Shown here: piece after piece, positions 1 through 29,251 of the stretch
Position numbering within the stretch: the first letter of the stretch is position 1
Layout of the letters: each line of letters begins with the position of its first letter
Assembly: GCA_965112735.1 (NCBI GenBank)
Contig: OZ218963.1
Span: 1,736,001 to 1,800,000, forward strand
DNA: 64,000 bases
From: Phaeosaccion multiseriatum
Taxonomy: Eukaryota > Ochrophyta, other classes
Direction: 5' to 3'
The notes under the pieces: model-generated
Told to the model about the DNA's origin: nothing
The model's input: the letters and a program-made list of their open reading frames with translations, nothing else
The model's database searches: none
Translations under genes and position numbers: made by a program

Positions 1-1618
1 TCATTCAGCTCACGCCCAACAACGCACGCGTGGGCGATGCCGTGAGAGCCGCCCTCGACACGGACCTGCTCAGACAGGTGAGAACGAGGTGGAATTGAGA
101 CTGTTGAACCTGAATCTGTCGGAACTGAAACTGAAACTGTGTGTAGTGGAGAGATTTGAGTGTGTGTAGGGCAGTTTTCTGATGACGAGCTTGCTTGTCC
201 TCCCTCCCTTCCTCTGTCCCTCCCTCCCTCTCTCTCCCCCTCCCTCCGTCCCTCCTTTCTCTTCTCCCTCCCCCTCCCTTCTTCTCTCCCTCTCTCTCTC
301 CCTCTCTCTTCCACCTCTCTCTCCCTCTCCCTCTTTCTCTCTCTCCTCTTTCTCCCTCCCCTTGTCCCGATAACAAGATGCTACGGCCTGGCTCCACGCT
401 GGGCTCAGCGGATGTATCCCGCCTTGTGACCTTCATTGTGGAGCATCTGTTGGGCTTGCAGGTGGGTATGCTTGGCGGCCTACCAGTCGGTCTGCCGGTC
501 TGTTCCAAGCCGCATCACTTTGACATGCCTCTCCAGCGTGCTTTGTGCTTTGTCTGCGGGGCAAATTGATCGCTCAAATACGTACCACACCCTCTGCTGC
601 ACCCGAACGAGAGTTCTGACCTAACTAGTGCATCGCTTTTTCTCTCTCTCCCTTCTTCCTCTCTCTCCCGCTCCCTCTCTCTCCCGCTCTCTCTCTCCTT
701 CTCTTTCTCTGCAATCAATCAATCTTTCACTGCCCTCGCTCTTTGTCGCACCCCCCCCAGGCACCCGTGCGTAGCGAGAAGACGCGAAAGTGGTTGGCAA
801 AGTTCCAGGGGGGGCTCTCTCGCGCAGCCCAGGGGGGCGCCTCACAAGAGCAGCAAGCGGAGGCCCTCGTGCTCATGCTGCCTCGGGCCTTCGACTTCTT
901 CTTCTCGAGAATAGATGAAGTGCGTGTGTGTGTGTGAGTGTATATATATGTGTGTGTGTATGTGCGGCACAGGCCTCCCTGCTACAGCCCCGCTACAGCC
1001 CTGCTACCAAGCAAACACTTTGCTTGGGGGCGGAGCAAGTTACGTGTGTTTTCCGTCTGCTTTCTGTCGCTCCCCTGGAGGCCCGCAGGGGGGGAGGTTG
1101 ATGGTTCCTGAGGGGAGGATTCCCTGGTTCTCTTGTCCCTTTGACTGCAGCACCCCCCCCCTGTCCTCCCACGCCTCCTCTTCAAAATCTTGCAGTGTGT
1201 GCCTCTATCCCATGTACACGTCTCTTCCTCTCCTCGTCGTGTTGAGGGCGAAAGACTGCCGTTCACTCCCATACGCTACTTACCGTCTGCATGGAACGAT
1301 ATGCCCCTCTCTCTCCTCTCCTGCTCCCTCACCCCTTCGCTTTGCCTCCTCCTCCTCCTCCTCCTCCTCCTCCTCCTCCTCCTCCTCCTCCTCCTCCTCC
1401 TCCTCCTCATCTGTGTATACATGCAGGTCCGGCGTGACATGGCCAATTACCACATTCAGACCATCGTGGCGCCGTACCTAAAGCGAAACGGTGCAGACTT
1501 TGAGCGCAATAAGTTCGAAGAGATGCTCAAGGCCCGAGGGGGGGACAAGGCGCTGGTAGGTGGAAGTACAACTCTGTCGGTCTGTCTATGTGTGCGTCTG
1601 TCTCTGTCTCTGTCTGCC

Positions 1619-1716
<98 letters not shown>

Positions 1717-1730
1717 TGTCTGTCTGTCTG

Positions 1731-1792
<62 letters not shown>

Positions 1793-4700
1793 GTTTTCTC
1801 ATACAGCCATGCCTTAACATACCGACTGGGGCATGCATCGGTCGTCGGGGGGCAGAGGGGGCAGATCGTGTGGGGTGACGCTCAAACCTGCTGAGAAGAG
1901 CTTTAAGCTGCTTTGACCCTCGCGCCGTGCCTTGCGTTGCGTGAAGAGACTTCTGTGTATGTGTTGTGTGTGTGCGTGTGTGTGGGGGGGGGGGGGGGAG
2001 TATGGCTTGCTTCCTTTATTCTATTCAGAGAAGTGCACTAATTTGGTCCTTCAACCTTCCTTCGTTCCTTCCTTCCTTCGTTCCTTCCTTCCTTCCTTCC
2101 TTCCTTCCTTCCTTCCTTCCTTCCTTCCTTCCTTCTTCCTCCTTCCTCCCCTCCATATTTTCCTTCCTCCCCTCCCTCTCTCCCTTCCTTCCTTCCTTCC
2201 TTCCCTCCCTCTCTTTCTTATTTCCCCCCTCCCTTTCTCCTTCCCCCTCTCTCTCCCTCCCTTCTTTCCTTCCCTTGGTTCGGGTGTGATAATCTCTGCC
2301 TTCCTGGACTGGACGCACTTCAAGGTGAACATGCGTGAGTGGTTGCGAATAGGCCTTGTGGAGGCCAATGCCAGTGGCGGCGGAGACAGCGACTCCGTTC
2401 TGCAGTCTGTCAAGGAAGGGAAAACTGCTGTGGTGCTGTCGGTCCTGCAGGTGCGTGCCTTGTATGAGTGAAAGCACTTGTTCTTCTCCCCCCCCCCCCC
2501 CCCCCCCGCTTTCTCCGATCCTTTGGTGTGGGTGGTGGAGGCCAAGAGCAGTTTAATCGACCGCACCCTGTACCCGTATAATTAAGTCACTCTTGTCCAT
2601 AGAGACTCCTGTGCGCCTGTGGAGTACTCTGCTTCCGATCACTCCCGATCTGCCTCTAGAATGTCTTCTCCCTTCTCCCTTCTCTCATGTGCCTTTCTCT
2701 CATCTGCACTGCTCTTCGGAACCTGCGCGTCTATCCAAAACCCACTCTCTCACTCATGCATTCACACACTCACTCACTCACTCACGTCCTCACTCACTCA
2801 CTCACTCACTCTCATTCATTCACTCATTCGCTCTTTCACTCAACTACTCTTCTCACTCACTCACTTCCTCACTCACTCACTCACTTATTCACTCACTCAC
2901 TCACTCACCCACGTCCTCACTCACTCACTCACTCACCCACGTCCTTACTCACTCACTCAGTCACTTCCTCACTCACTCACTCACTCACTCACTCACTCAC
3001 TTCCTCACTTCCTCACTCACTCACCTACTCACTCACTCACCCACGTCCTCACTCACTGCCTCACTCACCCACTCACTTCCTCACTCACTCACTCACTCAG
3101 TCACTTCCTCACTCACTCACTCACTCACTCACTCACTCACCCACTCACTTCCTCACTCACTCACTCACTCACTCACTTCTTCAGGCACTTCTTCAGTCAC
3201 TCACTCACTGCCTCACTTACTCACCGCCTCACTCACTCACTTCCTACCTCCCTCCCTCCCTCCCTCACTCACTCACTCACTCACTCACTCACTCACTCAC
3301 TCACTCACTCACTCACTCACTCCCTCACTCCCTCACTCCGTCACTCCCTCACTCTGTCACTCCCTCACTCCTTCACTCCCTCTCTCCCTCCCTTGCTCCC
3401 TCCCTCCCTCCCTCCCTCCCCCCCTCCCTTCTTCTCTCCCCTCTTCTCCCTTACTCACAGCTGGCATGGGTGCAGCTGCTTCGTCGGCCCGTGCGCCTCT
3501 CCACCCCTGGGGCCCGCCTGCCTGAGAGTCTGGAGATGGACGGAGAACGCCTTGCTGCAGTCAGAGACACTTTGGACAGCGTGGCGCTCACCGCCACTCT
3601 CTGCGTGCTGCTAAGACAGGTGGGTAGCACACACGCACATACACGCACCCACACGCAGATACACGCACACACACGCCCCCCCCCCCCCCACACACACACG
3701 CGCGCCCGCACACATGCACACACACACACACACATGTCGACGCTTGACCCCCACCCCACTGTCGACTCTCTGAACTTGCTGTCTTCCGCCGCTCTCCTTC
3801 GGCTGTCCGCCCGTCAGGTGATGGCCCGACTGCACTGTCCCTTCCCTGTGGCCTCTCAGGAGCGCCTTCAACACAGACTCATGATCCTCGTCACAGACCC
3901 CTCCAACATGGTGCGTAGGAAGGATGGAAGGATGGAAGGAAGGAAGGGAGATATGGATGGAAGGAAGGAAGGATGGAAGGAGGGAAGGAAGGAAGGACGG
4001 AAGGAGGGAAGAAAGGAAGGAAGGAGGGAGCAGGAAGGAAGGGAAGGGAAAGGAAGGAAGGAAGGAAGAAAGGAAGGAAGGAAGGAAGGAAGGAAGGAAA
4101 GGAAGGAAGGGAAGGAAGGAGGGAGGGAAGAAAAGGAAGGAAGGAAGGAAGGATGAGAGGAAGGAAGAAGGAAAAGGTTCAATGAGTCAATTTCCTTTCA
4201 GCTTCCTTTGTTTCCGACCCATTGCAAGAGGTGTACATGCGGCTCGGCTTAACATTCTTTGTGCTCGACACTACTTGTGTGTGACACTACTACTACTTAC
4301 GTACTACTACTTCTGTTGTCTCGTCTTTCTGCCCGGCACTCTGCACTCTATTCTCTGCTCTGGATCTTAGGTGAGGCTACCCCAGCTCGTGGAGGAGGTG
4401 GTTTCCGAAGCCAAGCATCTCTTTCTCTCCCGCCCTGCGTCAACCCCTCCCGTCTCTGCATGTGCGGTCCCGGGGGGTGCGGCCCCGGGGGGGGCGCCAC
4501 TGAAGGAGGAGGATGAGGACAGCCTTCGAAGCCTGCTCCGGAACAGTGCTGACCCCGACAATGAGGTGGGTGGGTGTGAGTGGGTGTGAGTGGGTGTGAG
4601 TGGGTATCAGTGGGGGTATCTCCGAGGCAATCTCTCTTGGCCTTCCCGGTGGTGGCCTTTAGTGTTAGGGAGAAGAGCTCCGCCCCTTAGGGTACCATCC

Positions 4701-7700
4701 ATCCATCCGTCTCCATCCCATCTAACAGTTGGCCCTGCGGTACCCCACCCTGCATCGCATGTACCCTTACGTGATGCCCTTACGTACCCGTACGTACTCC
4801 CTCGAATTGCTGCCGTACACCCGTTGCGTTTGCCCCACAGGTGTTCAAAGTGTTCTTCGATCGCACCTTGTCTGTGGTGCGCGGCTCGTTGGGCGGTGGC
4901 GGTGTGGAGGCTCTTTGCGTCAAGTACGGCCTCAAGGCCTTTGAGAAGCCCCTCGGGGAGCAGGGCGACAAGCTGCGCATGTGAGTGTGTGTGTATATGT
5001 GTGTATATGTGTGTTTGTGTGTGTGCGTGTGTGCGTGCGTGCGCGTGTGCGTGTGTGCGTGTGTGTGCGTGTGAAGGTGTAGGTGGGTAAGTGGGGCGCT
5101 CAATGAGGAGGTACCGCTTTTATTCAAGAGTTTACAACACCGGCGGGGGAAAGTACGATTTCTCTGTGTTTAGCCCCTCTTTTTCAAACTCGTAGATATA
5201 CCTTTGTTTGTTACATTGAGACGGGTCTTTTCCTCCATTCTTTTGGGTATCCGTACCCCCACTGACCAAAATCCTTCCTTCCACTGTCACTCTTACGAAC
5301 GATGCGCCACTCGTGCCCCATCTCGTGTGCTCACTCACACCACTCACACCACTCACACCACTCACACCACTCACACCACTCACGCCACTCACTCCACTCA
5401 CACCACTCACACCACTCACACCACTCACTCCACTCACACCACTCACACCACTCACACCACTCACACCACTCACACCACTCACACCACTCACACCACTCAC
5501 ACCACTCACACCACTCACTCCACTCACACCACTCACACCACTCACACCACTCACACCAATCACACCACTCACGCCACTCACACCACTCACACCACTCACA
5601 CCACTCACACCACTCACCCCACTCACACCACTCACTCCACTCACACCACTCACTCCACTCACACCACTCACACCACTCACACCACTCACACCACTCACAC
5701 CACTCACACCACTCACTCCACTCACACCACTCACTCCACTCACACCACTCACTCCACTCACACCACTCACACCACTCACACCACTCACACCACTCACACC
5801 ACTCACACCACTCACACCACTCACTCCACTCACACCACTCACACCACTCACACCACTCACACCACTCACACCACTCACACCACTCACACCACTCACACCA
5901 CTCACACCACTCACACCACTCACACCACTCACCCCACTCACACCACTCACACCACTCACACCACTCACACCACTCACACCACTCACACCACTCACACCAC
6001 TCACTCCACTCACACCACTCACTCCACTCACACCACTCACACCACTCACACCACTCACACCACTCACACCACTCACACCACTCACTCCACTCACACCACT
6101 CACACCACTCACACCACTCACTCCACTCACTCCACTCACACCACTCACACCACTCACACCACTCACACCACTCACACCACTCACACCACTCACACCACTC
6201 ACACCACTCACACCACTCACACCACTCACACCACTCACACCACTCACACCACTCACACCACTCACACCACTCACACCACTCACACCACTCACACCACTCA
6301 CCCCACTCACACCACTCACTCCACTCACACCACTCACTCCACTCACACCACTCACACCACTCACACCACTCACACCACTCACACCACTCACACCACTCAC
6401 TCCACTCACACCACTCACTCCACTCACACCACTCACTCCACTCACACCACTCACACCACTCACACCACTCACACCACTCACCCCACTCACACCACTCACT
6501 CCACTCACACCACTCACTCCACTCACACCACTCACACCACTCACACCACTCACACCACTCACACCACTCACACCACTCACCCCACTCACACCACTCACAC
6601 CACTCACACCACTCACACCACTCACACCACTCACCCCACTCACACCACTCACTCCACTCACACCACTCACTCCACTCACACCACTCACACCACTCACACC
6701 ACTCACACCACTCACACCACTCACTCCACTCACACCACTCACTCCACTCACACCACTCACACCACTCACACCACTCACACCACTCACACCACTCACACCA
6801 CTCACACCACTCACACCACTCACACCACTCACACCACTCACACCACTCACACCACTCACACCACTCACACCACTCACACCACTCACACCACTCACACCAC
6901 TCACACCACTCACACCACTCACACCACTCACACCACTCACACCACTCACACCACTCACACCACTCACACCACTCACACCACTCACACCACTCACTCCACT
7001 CACACCACTCACTCCACTCACACCACTCACACCACTCACCCCACTCACACCACTCACTCCACTCACACCACTCACTCCACTCACACCACTCACACCACTC
7101 ACACCACTAACCCCACTCACACCACTCACTCCACTCACACCACTCACTCCACTCACACCACTCACACCACTAACACCACTCACACCACTCACGCCACTCA
7201 CTCCACTCACACCACTCACACCACTCACACCACTCACACCACTCACACCACTCACACCACTCACACCACTCACACCACTCACACCACTCACACCACTCAC
7301 ACCACTCACACCACTCACACCACTCACACCACTCACACCACTCACACCACTCACACCACTCACACCACTCACACCACTCACACCACTCACACCACTCACA
7401 CCACTCACACCACTCACACCACTCACACCACTCACACCACTCACACCACTCACACCACTCACACCACTCACACCACTCACACCACTCACACCACTCACAC
7501 CACTCACACCACTCACACCACTCACACCACTCACACCACTCACACCACTCACACCACTCACACCACTCACACCACTCACACCACTCACACCACTCACACC
7601 ACTCACACCACTCACACCACTCACACCACTCACACCACTCACACCACTCACACCACTCACACCACTCACACCACTCACACCACTCACACCACTCACACCA

Positions 7701-9592
7701 CTCACACCACTCACACCACTCACACCACTCACACCACTCACACCACTCACACCACTCACACCACTCACACCACTCACACCACTCACACCACTCACACCAC
7801 TCACACCACTCACACCACTCACACCACTCACACCACTCACACCACTCACACCACTCACACCACTCACACCACTCACACCACTCACACCACTCACACCACT
7901 CACACCACTCACACCACTCACACCACTCACACCACTCACACCACTCACACCACTCACACCACTCACACCACTCACACCACTCACACCACCCACACCACTC
8001 ACACCACCCACACCACTCACACCACTCACACCACTCACACCACTCACACCACTCACACCACTCACACCACTCACACCACTCACACCACTCACACCACTCA
8101 CACCACTCACACCACTCACACCACTCACACCACTCACACCACTCACACCACTCACACCACTCACACCACTCACACCACTCACTCCACTCACACCACTCAC
8201 TTTACCCACACCACTCACACCACCCACACCACTCACACCACTCACACCACTCACACCACTCACACCACTCACACCACTCACACCACTCACACCACTCACA
8301 CCACTCACACCACTCACACCACTCACACCACTCACACCACTCACACCACTCACACCACTCACACCACTCACACCACTCACACCACTCACACCACTCACAC
8401 CACTCACACCACTCACACCACTCACACCACTCACACCACTCACACCACTCACTTTACCCACACCACTCACACCACCCACACCACTCACACCACTCACACC
8501 ACTCACACCACTCACACCACTCACACCACTCACACCACTCACACCACTCACACCACTCACACCACTCACACCACTCACACCACTCACACCACTCACACCA
8601 CTCACACCACTCACACCACTCACACCACTCACACCACTCACACCACTCACACCACTCACACCACTCACACCACTCACTCCACTCACACCACTCACTTTAC
8701 CCACACCACTCACACCACCCACACCACTCACACCACTCACACCACTCACACCACTCACACCACTCACACCACTCACACCACTCACACCACTCACACCACT
8801 CACACCACTCACACCACTCACACCACTCACACCACTCACACCACTCACACCACTCACACCACTCACACCACTCACACCACTCACACCACTCACACCACTC
8901 ACACCACTCACACCACTCACACCACTCACACCACTCACTTTACCCACACCACTCACACCACTCACACCACTCACACCACTCACACCACTCACACCACTCA
9001 CACCACTCACACCACTCACACCACTCACACCACTCACACCACTCACACCACTCACACCACTCACACCACTCACACCACTCACACCACTCACACCACTCAC
9101 ACCACTCACACCACTCACACCACTCACACCACTCACACCACTCACACCACTCACACCACTCACACCACTCACACCACTCACACCACTCACACCACTCACA
9201 CCACTCACACCACTCACACCACTCACACCACTCACACCACTCACACCACTCACACCACTCACACCACTCACACCACTCACACCAATCACACCACTCACAC
9301 CACTCACACCACTCACACCACTCACACCACTCACACCACTCACACCACTCACACCACTCACCCCACTCACACCACCCACACCACTCACACCACCCACACC
9401 ACTGACACCACTCACACCACTCACACTACTCACACCACTCACACCACTCACACCACTCACACCACTCACACCACTCACATCACTCACATTACCCACAGGC
9501 TCTACAAGCACAACCTCAAGGTGTTCGCCACGCACTACAGCCGGATAATGATGCAGGAGGCGAGGGCCCTCCTCATTGCTACAGGTGGATGA
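1..9592 (+). CDS. Tcp11 (T-complex 11 / SOK1) family protein, 3' part, 10 exons
   Basis: The 5' end lies outside the window. Exons read as 1-77, 378-461, 761-919, 1427-1555, 2325-2450, 3461-3619, 3818-3910, 4371-4565, 4841-4980 and 9499-9592; all phases agree, giving about 417 residues up to the TGA at 9590. Family likeness lies in the Tcp11 core: [11 protein letters not shown] (exon 3), then [17 protein letters not shown] and [11 protein letters not shown] (exon 4), followed by MREWLRIGL (exon 5). These match the family's APVRDE, DMANFxIQxLRPxL and ExxKFQE words. Tcp11 proteins are alpha-helical; animal members act in sperm and yeast Sok1 in cAMP-linked growth control, so the algal role is unknown. 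The 65-residue exon 8 holds a Pro/Gly-rich loop. The last intron (4981-9498) is almost wholly a 9-bp minisatellite. Family assignment is good; the function is open. Confidence 0.75.
184..370 (+). repeat. Pyrimidine-only tract in Tcp11 intron 1
   Basis: Irregular CCCT/CTCT tract on the coding strand, lying just upstream of the acceptor at 376-377. It works as an oversized polypyrimidine tract. Confidence 0.85.
1342..1408 (+). repeat. (TCC)n microsatellite before a 3' splice site
   Basis: About 22 TCC units on the coding strand of Tcp11 intron 3, ending 18 bp before the acceptor of exon 4 (1427). Confidence 0.95.
1577..1794 (+). repeat. (GTCT)n microsatellite, Tcp11 intron 4
   Basis: Roughly 50 GTCT units with occasional extra T, starting about 20 bp after the donor at 1556. 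The reverse strand reads as GACA. Confidence 0.95.
2051..2276 (+). repeat. (TTCC)n / (TCCC)n array, Tcp11 intron 4
   Basis: TTCC repeat grading into CCCT-rich sequence, upstream of the exon 5 acceptor at 2323-2324. Confidence 0.95.
2745..3400 (+). repeat. (CTCA)n array, Tcp11 intron 5
   Basis: About 650 bp of CTCA units with scattered CTTC, CGTC and CCCA variants, turning into CCCT before the acceptor of exon 6 (3461). Each unit holds CTCAC, a match to the YTNAY branch-point consensus. The long HSLTHS-type ORFs here are artefacts. Confidence 0.95.
3911..4172 (+). repeat. (GGAA)n array beginning at a donor, Tcp11 intron 7
   Basis: GGAA/GGGA/GGAT units start within a few bases of the GTGCGTAGG donor at 3911. 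The coding strand is purine-rich, unlike most arrays near acceptors. Confidence 0.9.
5331..9490 (+). repeat. Giant 9-bp minisatellite (CACACCACT)n filling the last Tcp11 intron
   Basis: About 4.16 kb, some 460 units of CACACCACT with variants CACTCCACT, CACCCCACT, CACGCCACT and CACTTTACC. The intron donor is at 4981 (GTGAGT after exon 9) and the acceptor at 9497-9498 (ACCCACAG). I see no AG and no GT on the coding strand inside the array. Variant units recur in ordered blocks: CTTTACC at 8199, 8451, 8694 and 8937, i.e. 28, 27 and 27 units apart. Because the period is a multiple of three, several frames stay open, giving false 1,400-residue ORFs. Confidence 0.97.
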
Positions 9593-10373
9593 GAGGAGGA
9601 CTGAAGGCGTGTATCCAGTCTTTTCCCAGCGTCCCAGACGAGATCCAACGCATGTCTCCCTCTCTCAGAGAGAGAGAGAGTAGGAGAGAGAGAGGGAGAG
9701 CGTAGAGAGAGCGCAGAGAGAAGCCTCGAGGTGTCGGAGGCTGAGTTAGCACGTCACCGCCCGAATTGCCCACCCGAACCGCGTTCTCCGATTATCCAGG
9801 AACACACCCAAACCACTGTCCACTGTTAGGCACCTCATCTCTAACCATCACGTAAGATTACGTAATGAGTGGCGTTACGTCGAAGGAATTCTCGACGCAT
9901 AATGTAATAACCCTAATGACAACTGAACCTCGGCACCGAAACCCACCGTTGCTACACGACAGAAGTTCGAAGAAGTCTCCCACTCAGGCACGCGCTCCCG
10001 CACCCGCTCGACTCTCACCCACGGACGCAAGCACGCGCTCACGTATGCACTCACTCCACCAGTCGCGCACATGCACACACGGCTCACTTTGCTTGGCGAG
10101 GGGTGCGTGCGTGCGTGGGCGCGTATGCCCTTCAGCTTCAGTTTCAGTTTCAGTTTCAGTTTCAGTTTATTTACCCCCTTCTCATCTCTCTTTCGAATAC
10201 CTACTGTACTGGTACACGACACACGACACTGCTCCTCGCGGTGTATGATATACACGGTCTTTCTGAGCTCTCCCTTCCGCTCGACAGGTGTAAAAAATCA
10301 TCATCATGAGCTGACACTCAAACTTTTTCAACAGTTCGACGCCAAAGCAAGGGTGAATAAGAGAGGGCTGCCC
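9593..10373. other. Intergenic space between Tcp11-family gene and TBCD
   Basis: No gene seen. It holds a GA-rich tract (9665-9720) and about six TTTCAG hexamers at 10132-10168, which copy a 3' splice site. The TBCD promoter, and perhaps an upstream non-coding exon, should lie here. Confidence 0.6.
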
Positions 10374-26350
<15,977 letters not shown>

Positions 26351-26556
26351 GCTCATGGGAGGTGAAGAGCGCAGAGCTGAGGCCAACGGAGCTCAAGGCT
26401 GAAGGTGGAAGGAGGAAGGGAAGGGGGGGAGGGGCAGGGTCGTTTTGCCTTTGTTGCCGAAGTACCCTGGAGAAGCCGAGGGATGATGCGGAGAAAGTAA
26501 GAGTAAGTTGGTGTGCTGCCTTCCCTATGTACCCTGTAGCCCACGCACTGCGCTCT

Positions 26557-29251
26557 TTACATTGAGAGGGCGCTGCGACAGCACCCCAATGCGACGAGGG
26601 CGGCCGTTTCGGCACGTAGGACGTTAGGCCCAAGGGACACCGCACGGATGTTGGCGTGGGCCTCCATCATGGCAAACTCTGACTCACTGAAGCCCCCCTC
26701 GGGGCCCACGAGGAGGAGGATCTTCTTCAGGCTCTTGTCGCCGCTGCTGCTGCTGCGAGTGGTGGTGCTGCTGCTTCCGTTATCGGCGGTATCGGAGCGG
26801 TCTCCCTCCGCTTGGCGTGGTGCCGTCATTCGCAGTAACTCGGATAGGAGAGGTGTCGCCTGTTCGCACCGCTCCCTTTTTTTAGGCATAGGGGCACAGG
26901 GGCAGAGCGAGAGGCAAAAGGCAGGCAGAAGCAGAGTCAAATGATACGGCCAGGCTCACAAGTAGAAGGTCAGGGCAAAGCGGTGCTACCCAAAGACTGC
27001 GGTCTGAAGTGAAGAGAAAGGGGCGGCACTCGGGAGCGTTCTCTCTCTGTCTCTCTCTGTCAGTCTCTCTCTCTCTCTCTCTCTCTCTCCCCCACCCCTC
27101 CTCTCTCTCTCTCCCTCTCTCTGTTTCTCTCTCTCTGTGTGTGCGCGTGAGTGCGTGGCCGGCACGTGAGGCTCCGTCGAAGCCTTCCTCTCCGCTCCTT
27201 ACCTGCAGAGGAGAACCCTTTGGTCTGCGCCTAACCCGTCGAGAAAATCTGCCAAGGACAAAAGAGTCCCCATCCCTTTTGAATTTGAATTTGAGCTTGC
27301 CTCAGCCTCAAGCTGCGGCAGCGTAAGGCGTTCGCACTGCTCCGCTGCCTCCACAGTTACCGCCCTTAGCTTGCTCAGCGCATCGGCGGAGGGGAGGCAG
27401 CTCTCCTGTGTCCGTTCCGTCGATACCAATAACACCCTAAACAGAAAGAGGAGCCACACACACACACAGCAGGGAAAGGTGGGGGGCGAGTTTGAATAGG
27501 AATGGGCGGCTCACACACTTCATGCACATCAAGTCAACAGGCACAGGGGGTGTTCCCTTAATCCCTCCTTGCTCTTTTGATACCCACCACCCACCACCCC
27601 ACACCCCCCGCTTGGCTCTCGCTTCTTTTGTCTTTTCTTACCGATCGGCTCCAATCTCGGTGGCCTTCTCCACCAACAGTTTCAAACGCTGCCTCTTGAT
27701 GGGGGCCACACACAGCCAAATCTCCGGCCCTTGCCCCTCTGCTTCTGCTTCTGCATATGTCAACGCGGAGGAACCCCCCCCCTCCTCCTCCTCTGCTGGT
27801 CTGGTTCCTCTCTCGCCCCCCCCACCCCCCGCTTGTGATCGATCTACAGCCTGCTTGCCCTTGCTCTCGCCGCTGCTGACCGCCGGGCTTACTTCATCAC
27901 CCCTCTCCTGCTTGTGTTGCCGGGGTTGGGGGCGAAGGAGCTGCTGCAGGCGGAGAGCCAGGAGCCCTCCCTTGGCTCTTCCCCCTCCGCTCCTAATTCC
28001 GGCCTGGCCCCTTCTGGTCTTTCCCTTTCCTTTCATCCGTCGCTGGAGTAAGAGTGTGTGCGTGTGTGGGGCGGGGTGGGGGTGGGGGCACGGAGGAGGG
28101 TTCGAAAGCAAGAGGGAGATGCACCAAAGGAAATTAGAGTGAAGAAATGGGGAGAGGAAAGAGAGGGGTAGAGACGAGGAAAGGCGAGGGGAAGAGAAGG
28201 GGGAGAGATTGTGACGAAAGAGAGGAAAGGATAGTCACTCAGCACTGGGCCGGTATGAGGACAAAAGCTATTGCATCTGTGTTGATTCTCGGGGGCTTCT
28301 GACCTGTGCGGTTGGTGTCGCGTTGGAGCTATCCAAGCTGCTAACAAGAACTACGGTGGTAGGGCAGTGAACGCGGGGCGGGGGGGGGGCAGGAGAAAGG
28401 ACAGCAACGCAGTTGGCGTAAAGTCATGAGAAGGGAGACCAACAGGGTGCAAATGAAGGGACTGCAAGCCGGCAACCTTAACTGCATGGCCAGCCACCAG
28501 CCAGCTCAAGTCTAAAACACCCCCCCCTTTCCACTCCTCCCAGGTCAATCCTGAAGAGGGTTGCCAAGCTGTGTGTGTGTGGAAGGACGAACGATACCTG
28601 CCGCGTACTCCCCGTGTCTTCCGTTGAAGGCTCGTACAGCCCCGCCCTCCCTCAGGCGCATGACTGAAGATAGATAGTGCTGGAGCGAGGGAGGGCATGA
28701 GTGAGGGAGAAAGAATGGACCAGGTTGGGGAGAGAGAGGGAGGAAGGGAGAGGGAGATGTAGTGAGCCAGAGGACAAGAGGGTACTGCGTGCTGGGCACG
28801 GTTAGCGTAGGCGACTAACGACGGAGTTGCACATGATCTCAGAGGACGTCGCACCTGCTGCTCCGGGGACAACGGCACAAGCAGCCCCGTAGATAGACGC
28901 GGCACATTCACGTAAACCCGAGGCGAGCGATGATCTACAACACACGACTCATCCTCCTGCCCAGGTCTTGAGGTAGTGAAGAACGTCCTCAAGCACTGAT
29001 CTCTGTAATTCGCAGTCCTCTTCAAGGACGAGGATATACTGTATACCCCAGAGCGATGGGCTGTGAAAGCGAGACAGCTGCGGCGCTTCATCAGGAGCAG
29101 AATCATTAAAGATATCCTCCCCATTGGAAGATGAGGCAACATTTAAACAAAAAAATCGCGAGCACGAGCATCCGTCCCCCTTCGAGTTGGTTCTCCGTTG
29201 TCGTCGCATTTTCTTCTTGTGATTCGATAATATTACGTACGCGACCCTCAA
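26557..29251 (-). CDS. rsmE: RsmE-type 16S rRNA (uracil-N3) methyltransferase
   Basis: SPOUT-fold enzyme that uses SAM to methylate N3 of U1498 (E. coli numbering) in small-subunit rRNA; in an alga it would serve plastid or mitochondrial ribosomes. Exons on the minus strand: 29251-29047, 28934-28855, 28679-28598, one unresolved short exon, 28042-27642, 27436-27203, 26875-26557. The PUA-like start reads RVYVNVP...LSSVMRLREGG...AFNGRHGEY. The catalytic half has CVAPIKRQRLKLLVEKATEIGAD, STERTQES, VEAAEQCERLTLP, and the SAM knot LLLVGPEGGFSESEF with SLGPNVLRAETAALVAL. Phase does not close between 28598 and 28042, so a piece is missing there. A 110-residue Arg/Gly/Ser insertion precedes the KATEIG motif. 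No clear organelle presequence is visible in the first exon. It is convergent with TBCD, stops 206 bp apart. Confidence 0.88.

Noticed and set aside
5331-9490. CRISPR array
   Set aside because: Contiguous 9-bp units without spacers, in a eukaryotic intron.
5132-9592. Open frames of about 1,400 residues on both strands (THTTHT, LTPLTP, VSGVSG chains)
   Set aside because: They are translations of a 9-bp array inside one intron; the Tcp11 exons on both sides splice across it in phase.
28240-28310. Candidate fourth exon of RsmE reading QKPPRINTDAIAFVLIP
   Set aside because: Acceptor and phase fit but the only donor is weak, and a rival exon near 28470 is equally possible; left unresolved.
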